Part shown: positions 25,350 to 32,951 of the stretch, piece after piece
Numbering within the stretch: the stretch's first letter is position 1
Layout of the letters: every line of letters begins with the position of its first letter
NCBI RefSeq assembly: GCF_900087015.1
Contig: NZ_FLKP01000002.1
Span: forward strand, 930,001 to 994,000
Reading direction: 5' to 3'
Source of the DNA: Christensenella timonensis
GTDB taxonomy: Bacteria; Bacillota; Clostridia; Christensenellales; Christensenellaceae
DNA: 64,000 bases
Translations under genes and position numbers: made by a program
The notes under the pieces: model-generated
The model's input: only the letters and a program-made list of their open reading frames with translations
Database searches by the model: none
Told to the model about the DNA's origin: nothing

Positions 25350-25636
25350 TGCTGGTCGTCCTCATCTTCTTCTTTTTTGTTTTTTTGCAGCTGTTTTTGT
25401 TCGCGGCGGTAAAAATACAGCAAAACCAGGAACAACGCGCTTAATCCCGCGATGGTAAGGATACAAAATACGATATTGTCCGACAGAAAGATACTGCTCA
25501 ATACAAAACAGGCGTATGCGACAAAGGAGAGACGCGACAGCCCTTTTCGGAGCAGCTCGGACAATAACAATACGACGCCCGCAAAAAAAGCGACCGTACC
25601 GATCAGGTTATTGGTTGTCAAAAATAATCCATCCAT
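25346..25636 (-). CDS. Small three- or four-helix membrane protein
   Basis: A 96-aa hydrophobic protein with segments at about 10-27, 34-50 and 55-75, and a highly charged tail ending in KKEEDEDDQQ. It overlaps the zinc-ribbon gene by 4 bp (ATGA) and opens the glycosyltransferase operon. A TGC-extended TATAAT lies about 20 bp upstream of the ATG on the minus strand (complement of 25656-25661). No family recognised. Confidence 0.72.
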   Translation of the reverse strand: MDGLFLTTNNLIGTVAFFAGVVLLLSELLRKGLSRLSFVAYACFVLSSIFLSDNIVFCILTIAGLSALFLVLLYFYRREQKQLQKNKKEEDEDDQQ

Positions 25637-25703
25637 AAATTATACCTGCACCCATTATAGCATGGAAAGAGGGCGAGGACATAAAAAATTTACGTTATTT
25701 TTG

Positions 25704-25732
25704 TTAACAAAACTGGGCATATATGGTAGTAT
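25704..25732 (+). promoter_or_regulatory. Probable promoter of the signalling gene cluster
   Basis: TTAACA 25704-25709 and TAGTAT 25727-25732 with a 17-bp spacer, about 20 bp before the first start codon. Confidence 0.45.
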
Positions 25733-25752
25733 AAAGAAGTAGGTACAACAGT

Positions 25753-25965
25753 ATGGACGATATTATTTTAAAAACGCTGACGCTTTGCTTGCGGGAGGAT
25801 AAGCCTGCCATCGTGATTTACGAGGGGGCAAAAGGAATATCGCAGCGGCGTGTTTATGTAAGAAAAATCACGGAACAGAATGTGACAGTATATTGTATGC
25901 AGAAAAAGGGGCTCCGCGTTTTTCGCTTAGACGGTATTTTATCGGCAAAAGTAGCCGACGAATGA
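25753..25965 (+). CDS. Small protein with WYL-like fold, function unknown
   Basis: A 70-aa protein. The stretch RRVYVRKITEQNVTVYCMQKKGLRVFRLDGI has the spacing of a WYL-domain core (strand, Tyr-Cys, then Arg-x-Phe-Arg-Leu-Asp), but there is no DNA-binding domain or C-terminal extension. Free-standing WYL-like domains may sense nucleotides or ligands. It lies 12 bp before the next small gene and heads the cluster with the PAS-SpoIIE phosphatase and c-di-AMP cyclase. The domain call is tentative. Confidence 0.65.
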   Translation: MDDIILKTLTLCLREDKPAIVIYEGAKGISQRRVYVRKITEQNVTVYCMQKKGLRVFRLDGILSAKVADE

Positions 25966-25977
25966 CGAGGAGAAGCA

Positions 25978-26220
25978 ATGAAAGGTAAGGATAAAGAAGA
26001 CTGTTCCGCAAAGAAAAAGGAAGCGCTCCGCGAACTGGATGAAAAGATGCAGGCATTCGCGCAGGAACGGGAAAAGCTCAACCGGATGAGCGCGCAGCGT
26101 ATCGCGTTAGGCAAGCCGCTTACAGACGGTGAAATCCTTGTGCAGAATGAACGGTGCAGCGATATGAGCCTTGATATTATGAAGCTGCAGGAATATTTGG
26201 ACGAAATTGAGGGCGAATAG
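25978..26220 (+). CDS. Small helical protein, possibly Spo0E-like
   Basis: An 80-aa, highly charged protein predicted to be two helices: residues about 8-42 (KKKEALRELDEKMQAFAQERE) and about 49-78 (MSLDIMKLQEYLDEIEGE). The hairpin size and the SxxLD-like spacing recall Spo0E aspartyl-phosphate phosphatases, but the exact SQELD motif is absent, so this is weak. GAGGAG lies 5 bp before the ATG. It ends 4 bp before the SpoIIE-type gene. Confidence 0.65.
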   Translation: MKGKDKEDCSAKKKEALRELDEKMQAFAQEREKLNRMSAQRIALGKPLTDGEILVQNERCSDMSLDIMKLQEYLDEIEGE

Positions 26221-26224
26221 CTTT

Positions 26225-27331
26225 ATGGACACGATCATGAATGACACCGAATACTTAGCGTCTGTTTTAGGCGCAATGAGCGATATGGTGCGCGTTATAT
26301 CAAGGGACGGCAAAGTCGTTATGGCAAACGAGGCGTTTGAAAAACGCTTTGGTGCTGGGGAGGGCCATAAATGCTATGAACCGTTCCATCAGGATGCGCC
26401 GTGCGAGCACTGCCTTTCGCGGGAAGTGCTCGAAGAGGGAGGCCCCAAACGTCTGACGCGCAAGGTGGGTGGGCGCGTCTATTCGGTGACGGTTTCACCT
26501 TTAAAAGGGCCGGATGGAAGCAATATCGCGGCAGTGGAAGTGTTCCGCGATATCACGCTTGACTACAATATCAAACAAAACCTGCTGATGCAGAATGCAA
26601 AGATGCAAAAGGATTTACAGTTGGCGCGTAAATTGCAGGAGGCGCTTGTTAAGAGCACTATGCCTAAAGTCGGCTGCGGGTATGAGCTGACGGCAGGTTT
26701 TTTCCCGTGCGAGGCAGTCGGCGGGGATATTTACGACTGTACCGTTTATGATGATAAGCTGGTCGTCTACCTGGCGGATGTGTCGGGGCATGGCGTCATG
26801 CCTGCGATGTTGTCCGTGTTTTTCTCAAGGGTGGTACGCGCCGCCTGTTTGATGGGATATTTCAAACCGTCCGAGATCCTGAACTATGCGGAGCATGAGT
26901 TTTTGGACTTGAATTTGTCGGATGCGATTTATATTACTGCATTCATCACCGTTATTGATTTGAAGACGAATGAAGCGACCTATTCCAACGCGGGCTTGTC
27001 CGTTATGCCCGTGCTTTATAAGGACGGGGAATTCAGGGAGCTTTATATGCCCTCGCACCCGCTGTGCGACTGGTTTTTGGATACGCCGTTTGCGGACGGG
27101 ACGTTTACCTTTGAAGACGGCATGCGCTTTTTGATCTATTCGGATGGCGTGGACGATATCCATAGCGATCCTAAGGTAAAGGAGCGTTTGTTCGAGCTGC
27201 TCGGGCAGGATACGTTCAACAGTAAGGATTTTATCAAGGAAGTACGGGAAGAACTGCACAGCAATCCGGAGGACGACCTGACGATGCTGCTGTGCGAGAA
27301 GAAGGCTTACCAGGAAGACAAGGGAGAGTAA
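26225..27331 (+). CDS. PAS domain-containing SpoIIE/RsbU-type serine phosphatase
   Basis: A 368-aa regulator. Residues about 10-115 are a PAS domain containing a Cys/His cluster (CYEPFHQDAPCEHC) that may bind a metal or cofactor. A short coiled coil follows (LLMQNAKMQKDLQLARKLQEAL). The C-terminal PP2C-type domain shows GGDIYDC, the metal-site VYLADVSGHGVMPA, SNAGL and the final DDLTMLL motif, all needed for activity. Such enzymes dephosphorylate anti-anti-sigma factors in partner-switch pathways; no anti-sigma gene is adjacent. The start ATG 26225 is chosen over 26237 for its GAGGGCG site. It is followed directly by cdaA (1-bp gap). Confidence 0.87.
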   Translation: MDTIMNDTEYLASVLGAMSDMVRVISRDGKVVMANEAFEKRFGAGEGHKCYEPFHQDAPCEHCLSREVLEEGGPKRLTRKVGGRVYSVTVSPLKGPDGSNIAAVEVFRDITLDYNIKQNLLMQNAKMQKDLQLARKLQEALVKSTMPKVGCGYELTAGFFPCEAVGGDIYDCTVYDDKLVVYLADVSGHGVMPAMLSVFFSRVVRAACLMGYFKPSEILNYAEHEFLDLNLSDAIYITAFITVIDLKTNEATYSNAGLSVMPVLYKDGEFRELYMPSHPLCDWFLDTPFADGTFTFEDGMRFLIYSDGVDDIHSDPKVKERLFELLGQDTFNSKDFIKEVREELHSNPEDDLTMLLCEKKAYQEDKGE

Positions 27332-27332
27332 T

Positions 27333-28190
27333 TTGGAAAAGTTCTGGGAACCGCTTGTAAACAGTTTGCTGGCCTTTACATGGCTTGACGCGCTCGATAT
27401 CATTATCGTGGCGGTCATCCTTTATTGGGTCATCAAGCTGCTCGCGAAAACGCGGGCCATACGGGTGTTGATCGGGCTGGGGATCATCCTGATCCTGGCG
27501 CGGGTGTTCGTTGTGTTTGATTTAAAGACAGCCTCGTGGCTGTTTAACGCGATCCTGACGGCGGGCGCCGTCCTGATCGTCATATTGTTCCAGCCGGAGA
27601 TCCGGCGGGCGCTAGAGACGCTGGGGCGTGGGAAAATATTTTCTTTTGCCAGCAAGACGCAGGTCGACGTTCAAAAAGCGGAGAAGATCATCGAAGAGAT
27701 CTCGCGCGCGGTACTCAATATGTCCAAGCAGAAGGTGGGCGCGATCCTCGTTTTTGAGCGTAAGACGGGGCTGGGGGATATCACGGAGTCGGGCACGGTG
27801 CTCCAAGCGGATATCTCCAGTGAACTGATCGAAAACATTTTTTATCCGAATACGCCGCTTCACGACGGGGCGATGATCCTGCGCAGGGACAAAATACTGG
27901 CTGCGGGTTGCTTCCTGCCGCTTTCCGACAACAAGCAAATCGCGCAGGAATTAGGGACGCGCCACCGGGCGTCGCTGGGGATATCTGAAGTTTCCGACGC
28001 ATATGTCCTCGTCGTTTCCGAAGAAAAGGGAATCATTTCGTTTGTATATGACGGCGTGCTCAAGCGTTACATCGACGCAAAGATGCTCAAAGAGATATTA
28101 TCCGAGCTGTATATGCCGGAAACGGATGAAAAGCCGAATAAAAAACTCACCGGTTCCAAATTCAAACGGAAGGTGGGTGACGACGAATGA
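27333..28190 (+). CDS. cdaA: Diadenylate cyclase CdaA
   Basis: A 285-aa membrane-bound DAC enzyme making cyclic di-AMP from two ATP. Three N-terminal helices (about 18-100) precede the DAC domain, with the catalytic DGA motif in PLHDGAMI and the RHR motif in LGTRHRAS. The start is TTG 27333, two bases after the previous stop; a GGGAGAG site lies inside the end of the phosphatase gene. It overlaps cdaR by 4 bp (ATGA). c-di-AMP controls potassium and osmolyte uptake and wall homeostasis in Firmicutes. The usual third gene, glmM, does not follow. Confidence 0.95.
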   Translation: MEKFWEPLVNSLLAFTWLDALDIIIVAVILYWVIKLLAKTRAIRVLIGLGIILILARVFVVFDLKTASWLFNAILTAGAVLIVILFQPEIRRALETLGRGKIFSFASKTQVDVQKAEKIIEEISRAVLNMSKQKVGAILVFERKTGLGDITESGTVLQADISSELIENIFYPNTPLHDGAMILRRDKILAAGCFLPLSDNKQIAQELGTRHRASLGISEVSDAYVLVVSEEKGIISFVYDGVLKRYIDAKMLKEILSELYMPETDEKPNKKLTGSKFKRKVGDDE

Positions 28191-29440
28191 ACAAGATCCT
28201 GGATATTATAAAACGTATCTTCGTCCACAACTGGAAGATGAAAGTAGGCGCCGTGGCGTTTGCCTTTATCCTGTGGAGCTTTATGATCGCCTCCACGGAT
28301 CCGTATATGTCCAAGACATTTGAGAGTATACCGGTCACCTATACGGCGGCGGACGAGCTGAAGCAAAATAACCTGACGACAACAGTACCGCTTTCCGACC
28401 TGTTGAAGACGGCGGAGGTCACGGCTTCCGCGCCCACAAGCGCGCTCCAGTACCTGAACGAAAACATGCTCCAGGCCAGCATCGACCTTTCCAACATCAA
28501 GACGCCTGGGGAATATACCCTCCAAGTGGACGTCAAGCCGTTGCTGGAAAAGTGTAATATCACGAAGGTGAACCCGAGCTCGGTCACGGTGGTGGTAGAG
28601 GAGATCGTCTCCAAGGAAGTACCCGTAGAGGTCAAGCTGGCCGGGACGGAGAAGGATTGGCTTTACTATGGGGAGCCGGTGCTTTCTGAAACATATGTTA
28701 CCGTAACGGGCGCCCAGTCCAATGTGGAAAATGTCGCCAAAGCGGTATGTACAGTGGATATCGACGAGGCGAAAGAGTCGGTCAAGGGGAGCTACAAGGT
28801 GACGTATGTGAACGACAAGGGAGAGGAAGTAGGCAATAACCTCTTCAGCGGCGTGCCGTCTGTTATTGTGGAAATCCCTGTTTACCAGAAAAAGTCCGTT
28901 ACTATCGATACGGCGGCGATCCAAACGACGACCACGGGGCTTGCGGACGGTTATAAGATCACGGGCGTGAGTGTGGAACCGGCGAGCGTGGATCTGGCGG
29001 GAGAGCTGGAAACGCTGGAAGCGATCGGCAGCGTGACGCTCGAACCGATCGAGCTGGATAACGCTTCCGGGGACATGATCGTCGAGGCGAGCGTAAAGCT
29101 GCCGGATGGCGTGATAGCGGCAGTACCGGCCAAAGTGCAGGTGCAACTGACGATCGCGCAGCCGGAAGAAAAACGCACCTATTCCGCGGTGAAGATTGCA
29201 TATAAAAATCTGGCCGACGGGGCGAAGGCTAAAATCGATCCGGAAAACATCGATGTTGAAGTATTGGGCACGGAAGAGGCATTCCAGTCCTTCTCCGCTT
29301 CTAAGCTCAAACCGTTCGTCGATCTCTCGGGCCTTACGAAAGGTGTACATGAAAATGTGCAGGTCAAGTTTGAAAACGAACCGGATCTGGGCGTGAAGGT
29401 GGCGGCAAGCCCTGCAACAGTGACGGTGACAATATCGTAA
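28187..29440 (+). CDS. cdaR: CdaA regulatory protein CdaR (YbbR repeats)
   Basis: A 417-aa protein with one N-terminal membrane helix (about 19-35, VGAVAFAFILWSFMI) and an extracellular series of four YbbR repeats of about 85-90 residues, each with alternating beta strands (for example VEVKLAGTEKDW and VTVTGAQSNV). CdaR binds CdaA and modulates c-di-AMP output. The 4-bp overlap with cdaA indicates coupled translation. Length is similar to other clostridial CdaR proteins. The C-terminal VTVTIS closes the last repeat. Confidence 0.92.
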   Translation: MNKILDIIKRIFVHNWKMKVGAVAFAFILWSFMIASTDPYMSKTFESIPVTYTAADELKQNNLTTTVPLSDLLKTAEVTASAPTSALQYLNENMLQASIDLSNIKTPGEYTLQVDVKPLLEKCNITKVNPSSVTVVVEEIVSKEVPVEVKLAGTEKDWLYYGEPVLSETYVTVTGAQSNVENVAKAVCTVDIDEAKESVKGSYKVTYVNDKGEEVGNNLFSGVPSVIVEIPVYQKKSVTIDTAAIQTTTTGLADGYKITGVSVEPASVDLAGELETLEAIGSVTLEPIELDNASGDMIVEASVKLPDGVIAAVPAKVQVQLTIAQPEEKRTYSAVKIAYKNLADGAKAKIDPENIDVEVLGTEEAFQSFSASKLKPFVDLSGLTKGVHENVQVKFENEPDLGVKVAASPATVTVTIS

Positions 29441-29496
29441 CGGCACAGCCGCAAGGAGGCTTCGTCCGGCGGAGGAAGAACGAATATTAAGGCATG

Positions 29497-29523
29497 AAAC
29501 GGCGCGCTGGACGCGCCGTTTTG
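29497..29523 (+). terminator. Hairpin, likely weak terminator or attenuator
   Basis: AAACGGCGCG / CGCGCCGTTT with a 5-nt loop and only four Ts, between cdaR and the ATPase gene. Confidence 0.55.
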
Positions 29524-29537
29524 GACAGGGGAAAAGA

Positions 29538-30221
29538 ATGAAAAGATTTAATATATTTGCTGGCAACTACGGCAGCGGTAAAACGGAAATATCACTCAAT
29601 ACGGCACTGAAGCTAGCGGAAACGCAGCAGGTGACGCTTGTCGATATGGACGTTGTCAATCCGTATTTCCGCAGCGCGGAAAACGAAGCGCTTTTAGCAC
29701 GGCACAGCGTGAAGCTGATCGCACCGCCGTATGCCAATACCAATGTGGACGTGCCCGTCCTTTCGGCGGAGGTCATGGCGGCCTTTGAAAGTGAAACAGC
29801 GGTGTTCGACGCGGGCGGTGACCCGGTGGGGGCGGCGGCACTGGGCGGCTTGCTGCAGAAGTTCCAGCCGGTACGGGAGGATACGGTGTTTTATTATGTT
29901 GTGAATGCGCGCCGGCCGCTGCAGCAGACGGCAGGAGAGATCATGGACATGATGGAGCAGATCAGCGCACGGGTACGCCTCAAGATAGACGGATTGGTCA
30001 ATAATACGAACCTGGGGCGTGAGAGCAGCATTACAGACCTGTTGGACGGGCAGAAGGTATGTGAAGAGGTGAGCAGGAAAACAGGGGTGCCGATCCTGTA
30101 TGTTTCCGGCAAACCGGAGATTCTGGTCGAATTCAGCAATGCGGGTTATAAACTCCCGCAAATACCGCTCAACATCTATACTTTCCCGGACTGGCTTGTT
30201 GACGCTGAAAGTGAAAAGTGA
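29538..30221 (+). CDS. P-loop ATPase of the MinD/CobQ type
   Basis: A 227-aa ATPase. Walker A is AGNYGSGKTE at the very N-terminus; LVDMDVVNPYFRS matches the switch strand of deviant-Walker ATPases; VFDAGGDPVGA is Walker B-like; a V-N-N-T-N guanine/adenine-contact motif lies near residue 155. There is no membrane-targeting helix. It stands 76 bp before a four-subunit ferredoxin oxidoreductase, an arrangement I recall from other Clostridia, which suggests a role in cofactor delivery or assembly of that enzyme. That role is inference. Confidence 0.8.
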   Translation: MKRFNIFAGNYGSGKTEISLNTALKLAETQQVTLVDMDVVNPYFRSAENEALLARHSVKLIAPPYANTNVDVPVLSAEVMAAFESETAVFDAGGDPVGAAALGGLLQKFQPVREDTVFYYVVNARRPLQQTAGEIMDMMEQISARVRLKIDGLVNNTNLGRESSITDLLDGQKVCEEVSRKTGVPILYVSGKPEILVEFSNAGYKLPQIPLNIYTFPDWLVDAESEK

Positions 30222-30297
30222 TACTCTATAGGGGTACCCTTTTGGGCGCAGTAAAGCGAAATTGCAAAAAAATTTATATATAAAAGGTGATGAGAAA

Positions 30298-30504
30298 ATG
30301 GCAAAGTTAACGATCTATGAGGATACATGTAAGGGCTGCGGCCTGTGCATCGGAGCTTGTCCCAGGAAGCTGCTGGCGATCGACAAGTCGCATCTGAATG
30401 TGAAGGGATATCATCCGATCGGCATCGAGCAGCCGGAGGAATGTATCGGCTGCGCGGCATGTGCGCGTATGTGCCCGGATTGTGCCCTTGAAGTGGATAA
30501 ATAA
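30298..30504 (+). CDS. 2-oxoacid:ferredoxin oxidoreductase delta subunit (2[4Fe-4S] ferredoxin)
   Basis: A 68-aa ferredoxin with two classic clusters, CKGCGLCIGACP and CIGCAACARMCP. It relays electrons from the TPP-bearing subunit to free ferredoxin. The start ATG 30298 follows AAAGGTGA; a TTG at 30262 is in frame but has no site. First of four contiguous oxidoreductase genes. Confidence 0.92.
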   Translation: MAKLTIYEDTCKGCGLCIGACPRKLLAIDKSHLNVKGYHPIGIEQPEECIGCAACARMCPDCALEVDK

Positions 30505-30540
30505 TTTTAATCAAATTTTAGGATAAAGGTGAAAAGATAA

Positions 30541-31602
30541 ATGGCTAAGGTATTAATGAAAGGAAACGAGGCAATTGCGGAAGCCGCCATCAAGGCAGGA
30601 TGCACGCACTTTTTCGGCTACCCGATCACGCCTCAGAATCAGGTGCCTGAATATATGTCCAAGCGCATGCCGCAGGTAGGCGGGACGTTCATCCAGGCGG
30701 AGAGCGAAGTTTCCGCGATCAATATGGTATATGGCGCGGCGGGCGCTGGCGCGCGCGTAATGACTTCTTCTTCTTCCCCGGGGATCAGCTTAAAGCAGGA
30801 GGGGATCAGTTATATCGCCTGCGCGCAGCTTCCCTGCCTCATTGTGAACATTATCCGCAGCGGGCCCGGCCTGGGCGGTATCCTGCCGTCGCAGGGCGAC
30901 TATTTCCAGGCGACGAAGGGCGGCGGACATGGCGATTACCACCTTGTAGTGCTGGCGCCGTCGAGCGTACAGGAAGCGGCAGACCTCGTTGCAGAAGGGT
31001 TTGATATTGCAGACCAATACCGTATCCCTGTCATGATTTTGGGCGACGGTATGATCGGCCAAATGATGGAACCGGTTGAATTTGCAGAGAAAAAAGGCCG
31101 TGACTTGCCTGAAAAGACATGGGCGGCAAACGGCTGGAAGGATAAATCCCGTCCGCGGAACATCATTAATTCACTGTATATCGAAGCGGAGTCCATGAAG
31201 GAAGTCAACGACCAGTTGCAGGCGAAATACGCTGAGATCACCAAGAACGAAACGCGTGTGCAGGAATTCATGACAGACGACGCGGACTATGTGATCGCGG
31301 CTTTCGGGACGACGGCGCGTATTGCCAAAAATGCGGCTTTAAAAGCGCGCGAGATGGGCATCAAAGTGGGCGTGATCCGTCCGATCACCCTGTGGCCGTT
31401 CCCCACCGAGGCTTTTGCGAAGGCGGCAGAACGTGTCAAGGGCATGTTGTGCGTGGAAATGAACACAGGGCAGATGATCGAAGACGTAAGGCTTGCTGTG
31501 AACGGGAAAGTGCCGGTGGAATTTTATGGCACGACAGGCGGCTTTATCCCGGCTCCGGACGCTGTCGTAAAGGCGCTTCTTAAGCTGAAGGAGGGCAAAT
31601 AA
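30541..31602 (+). CDS. vorB: 2-oxoacid:ferredoxin oxidoreductase alpha subunit (VorB/KorA-like)
   Basis: A 353-aa alpha subunit: [15 protein letters not shown] with the [13 protein letters not shown] substrate loop, [32 protein letters not shown], and a C-terminal transketolase-like domain ([20 protein letters not shown]). It oxidatively decarboxylates a 2-oxoacid to the acyl-CoA with ferredoxin reduction. Wording and gene order fit the branched-chain (3-methyl-2-oxobutanoate) or 2-oxoglutarate type rather than pyruvate enzymes, but the substrate is not certain. AAAGGTGA precedes the ATG. Confidence 0.9.
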   Translation: MAKVLMKGNEAIAEAAIKAGCTHFFGYPITPQNQVPEYMSKRMPQVGGTFIQAESEVSAINMVYGAAGAGARVMTSSSSPGISLKQEGISYIACAQLPCLIVNIIRSGPGLGGILPSQGDYFQATKGGGHGDYHLVVLAPSSVQEAADLVAEGFDIADQYRIPVMILGDGMIGQMMEPVEFAEKKGRDLPEKTWAANGWKDKSRPRNIINSLYIEAESMKEVNDQLQAKYAEITKNETRVQEFMTDDADYVIAAFGTTARIAKNAALKAREMGIKVGVIRPITLWPFPTEAFAKAAERVKGMLCVEMNTGQMIEDVRLAVNGKVPVEFYGTTGGFIPAPDAVVKALLKLKEGK

Positions 31603-31604
31603 TC

Positions 31605-32342
31605 ATGACGAAGGTATTCCAGAAAACGAAAATGCTCACAGACGTTCCCTTCCATTATTGCCCGGGGTGCACGCACGGTATCATCCACAGGCTGGTGGCA
31701 GAGTGCATTGAAGAAATGGGCATGGAGGATAAGGCGGTCGGTATCGCACCGGTCGGCTGCGCGGTCTTTGCATACAACTATTTTAACTGCGACATGATGG
31801 AAGCGGCGCATGGGCGTGCGCCGGCTGTCGCAACAGGGATCAAGCGTACCTGCCCGGAAGATCTGGTATTCACTTACCAGGGGGACGGCGACCTTGCCTC
31901 CATCGGTACGGCAGAGATCGTACACGCAGCGGCAAGGGGCGAGAAGATCACGACGATCTTTGTCAACAATGCGATCTATGGTATGACAGGCGGCCAGATG
32001 GCGCCTACGACGCTGGTAGGGCAGGTCACGACGACTTCCCCTTACGGCAGGAACCCGGAAACGCAGGGGATGCCCGTGCGCATGGCGGAAATGCTCGCTA
32101 CGCTTGACGGGGCATATTATATCGAACGTACGTCCGTACATGACGTACCCAATATCATCAAAACAAAAAAAGCCATCAAAAAAGCGTTCGAGTGTCAGAT
32201 GGAGGGGAAAGGGTTCTCAATGGTGGAGATACTCTCTACCTGCCCGACAAACTGGGGGCTCAACCCGGTAGAGGCGCTTGAGTGGCTGAAAGAGAACATG
32301 ATTCCCCAATATCCTTTGGGCGTAACGAAGGAGGGCAGATAA
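31605..32342 (+). CDS. 2-oxoacid:ferredoxin oxidoreductase beta subunit (TPP-binding)
   Basis: A 245-aa beta subunit, 2 bp after the alpha gene. CPGCTHG is the family signature; TPP/Mg binding is [22 protein letters not shown] ending in [14 protein letters not shown]-terminal [11 protein letters not shown] matches the Kor/Vor group. It carries the thiamine chemistry and passes electrons to the delta ferredoxin. There is no fused ferredoxin domain. Confidence 0.93.
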   Translation: MTKVFQKTKMLTDVPFHYCPGCTHGIIHRLVAECIEEMGMEDKAVGIAPVGCAVFAYNYFNCDMMEAAHGRAPAVATGIKRTCPEDLVFTYQGDGDLASIGTAEIVHAAARGEKITTIFVNNAIYGMTGGQMAPTTLVGQVTTTSPYGRNPETQGMPVRMAEMLATLDGAYYIERTSVHDVPNIIKTKKAIKKAFECQMEGKGFSMVEILSTCPTNWGLNPVEALEWLKENMIPQYPLGVTKEGR

Positions 32343-32344
32343 TC

Positions 32345-32881
32345 ATGACAGAACAGATTATTTTGGCAGGCTTTGGCGGACAGGGCGTATTGCTCGCCGG
32401 CCAGATCATCGCCTATGCGGGTATGAACGAAGGTAAAAACGTTTCCTGGCTGCCGTCGTACGGCCCGGAGATGCGCGGGGGCACGGCGAACTGTAACGTC
32501 GTGGTATCTGACGATGAAGTGGGTTCGCCCGTGGTTGTGGAAGCGGATTACCTGATCGTCATGAACCGGCCGTCGCTGGAAAAGTATGAGAAGGACTTAA
32601 AGCCGGGCGGACTGCTGCTGATGGATTCCGATCTCATCGAGGTGGAGCCGCAGCGCAGCGATATCAAGGTGATCAAAGTCCCGGCCAACACGCTGGCGGA
32701 AAAAGCGGGCAGTGTCAAAGCGGCGAACATGGTCATGCTGGGTGCGTACAATGAATGTGCCCATGTGGTCGACAATAAGACGATCATCGAATGTCTGGCA
32801 AAGATCATGGGAGAGAAGAAAGCGCACCTCATCCCCATGAACGAGGAAGCGCTCAAGCTGGGGGCACAGGCAGCAAGGTAG
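32345..32881 (+). CDS. 2-oxoacid:ferredoxin oxidoreductase gamma subunit
   Basis: A 178-aa gamma subunit beginning at ATG 32345, 2 bp after the beta stop (an upstream extension would lie within the beta gene). Hallmarks are ILAGFGGQGVLLAGQI, SYGPEMRGGTANC and the VMNRPSLEKYE loop. It completes the four-subunit enzyme (delta, alpha, beta, gamma) and likely binds coenzyme A. A strong terminator follows. Confidence 0.93.
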   Translation: MTEQIILAGFGGQGVLLAGQIIAYAGMNEGKNVSWLPSYGPEMRGGTANCNVVVSDDEVGSPVVVEADYLIVMNRPSLEKYEKDLKPGGLLLMDSDLIEVEPQRSDIKVIKVPANTLAEKAGSVKAANMVMLGAYNECAHVVDNKTIIECLAKIMGEKKAHLIPMNEEALKLGAQAAR

Positions 32882-32899
32882 TAAAAAAATACGAATGAG

Positions 32900-32933
32900 A
32901 AAAGCCCGTATGGAATTACCATACGGGCTTTTT
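32900..32933. terminator. Bidirectional intrinsic terminator
   Basis: AAAGCCCGTATGG / CCATACGGGCTTT with a 5-nt loop, between the oxidoreductase operon (+) and PBP1A (-). Confidence 0.95.
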
Positions 32934-32951
32934 ATGTTGTTGATTGGCCGA

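Noticed and set aside
28067-29566. 499-aa open frame antisense to cdaR
   Set aside because: Shadow of the GC-rich cdaR codons; composition is biased and no domain is visible, while the + strand encodes YbbR repeats.
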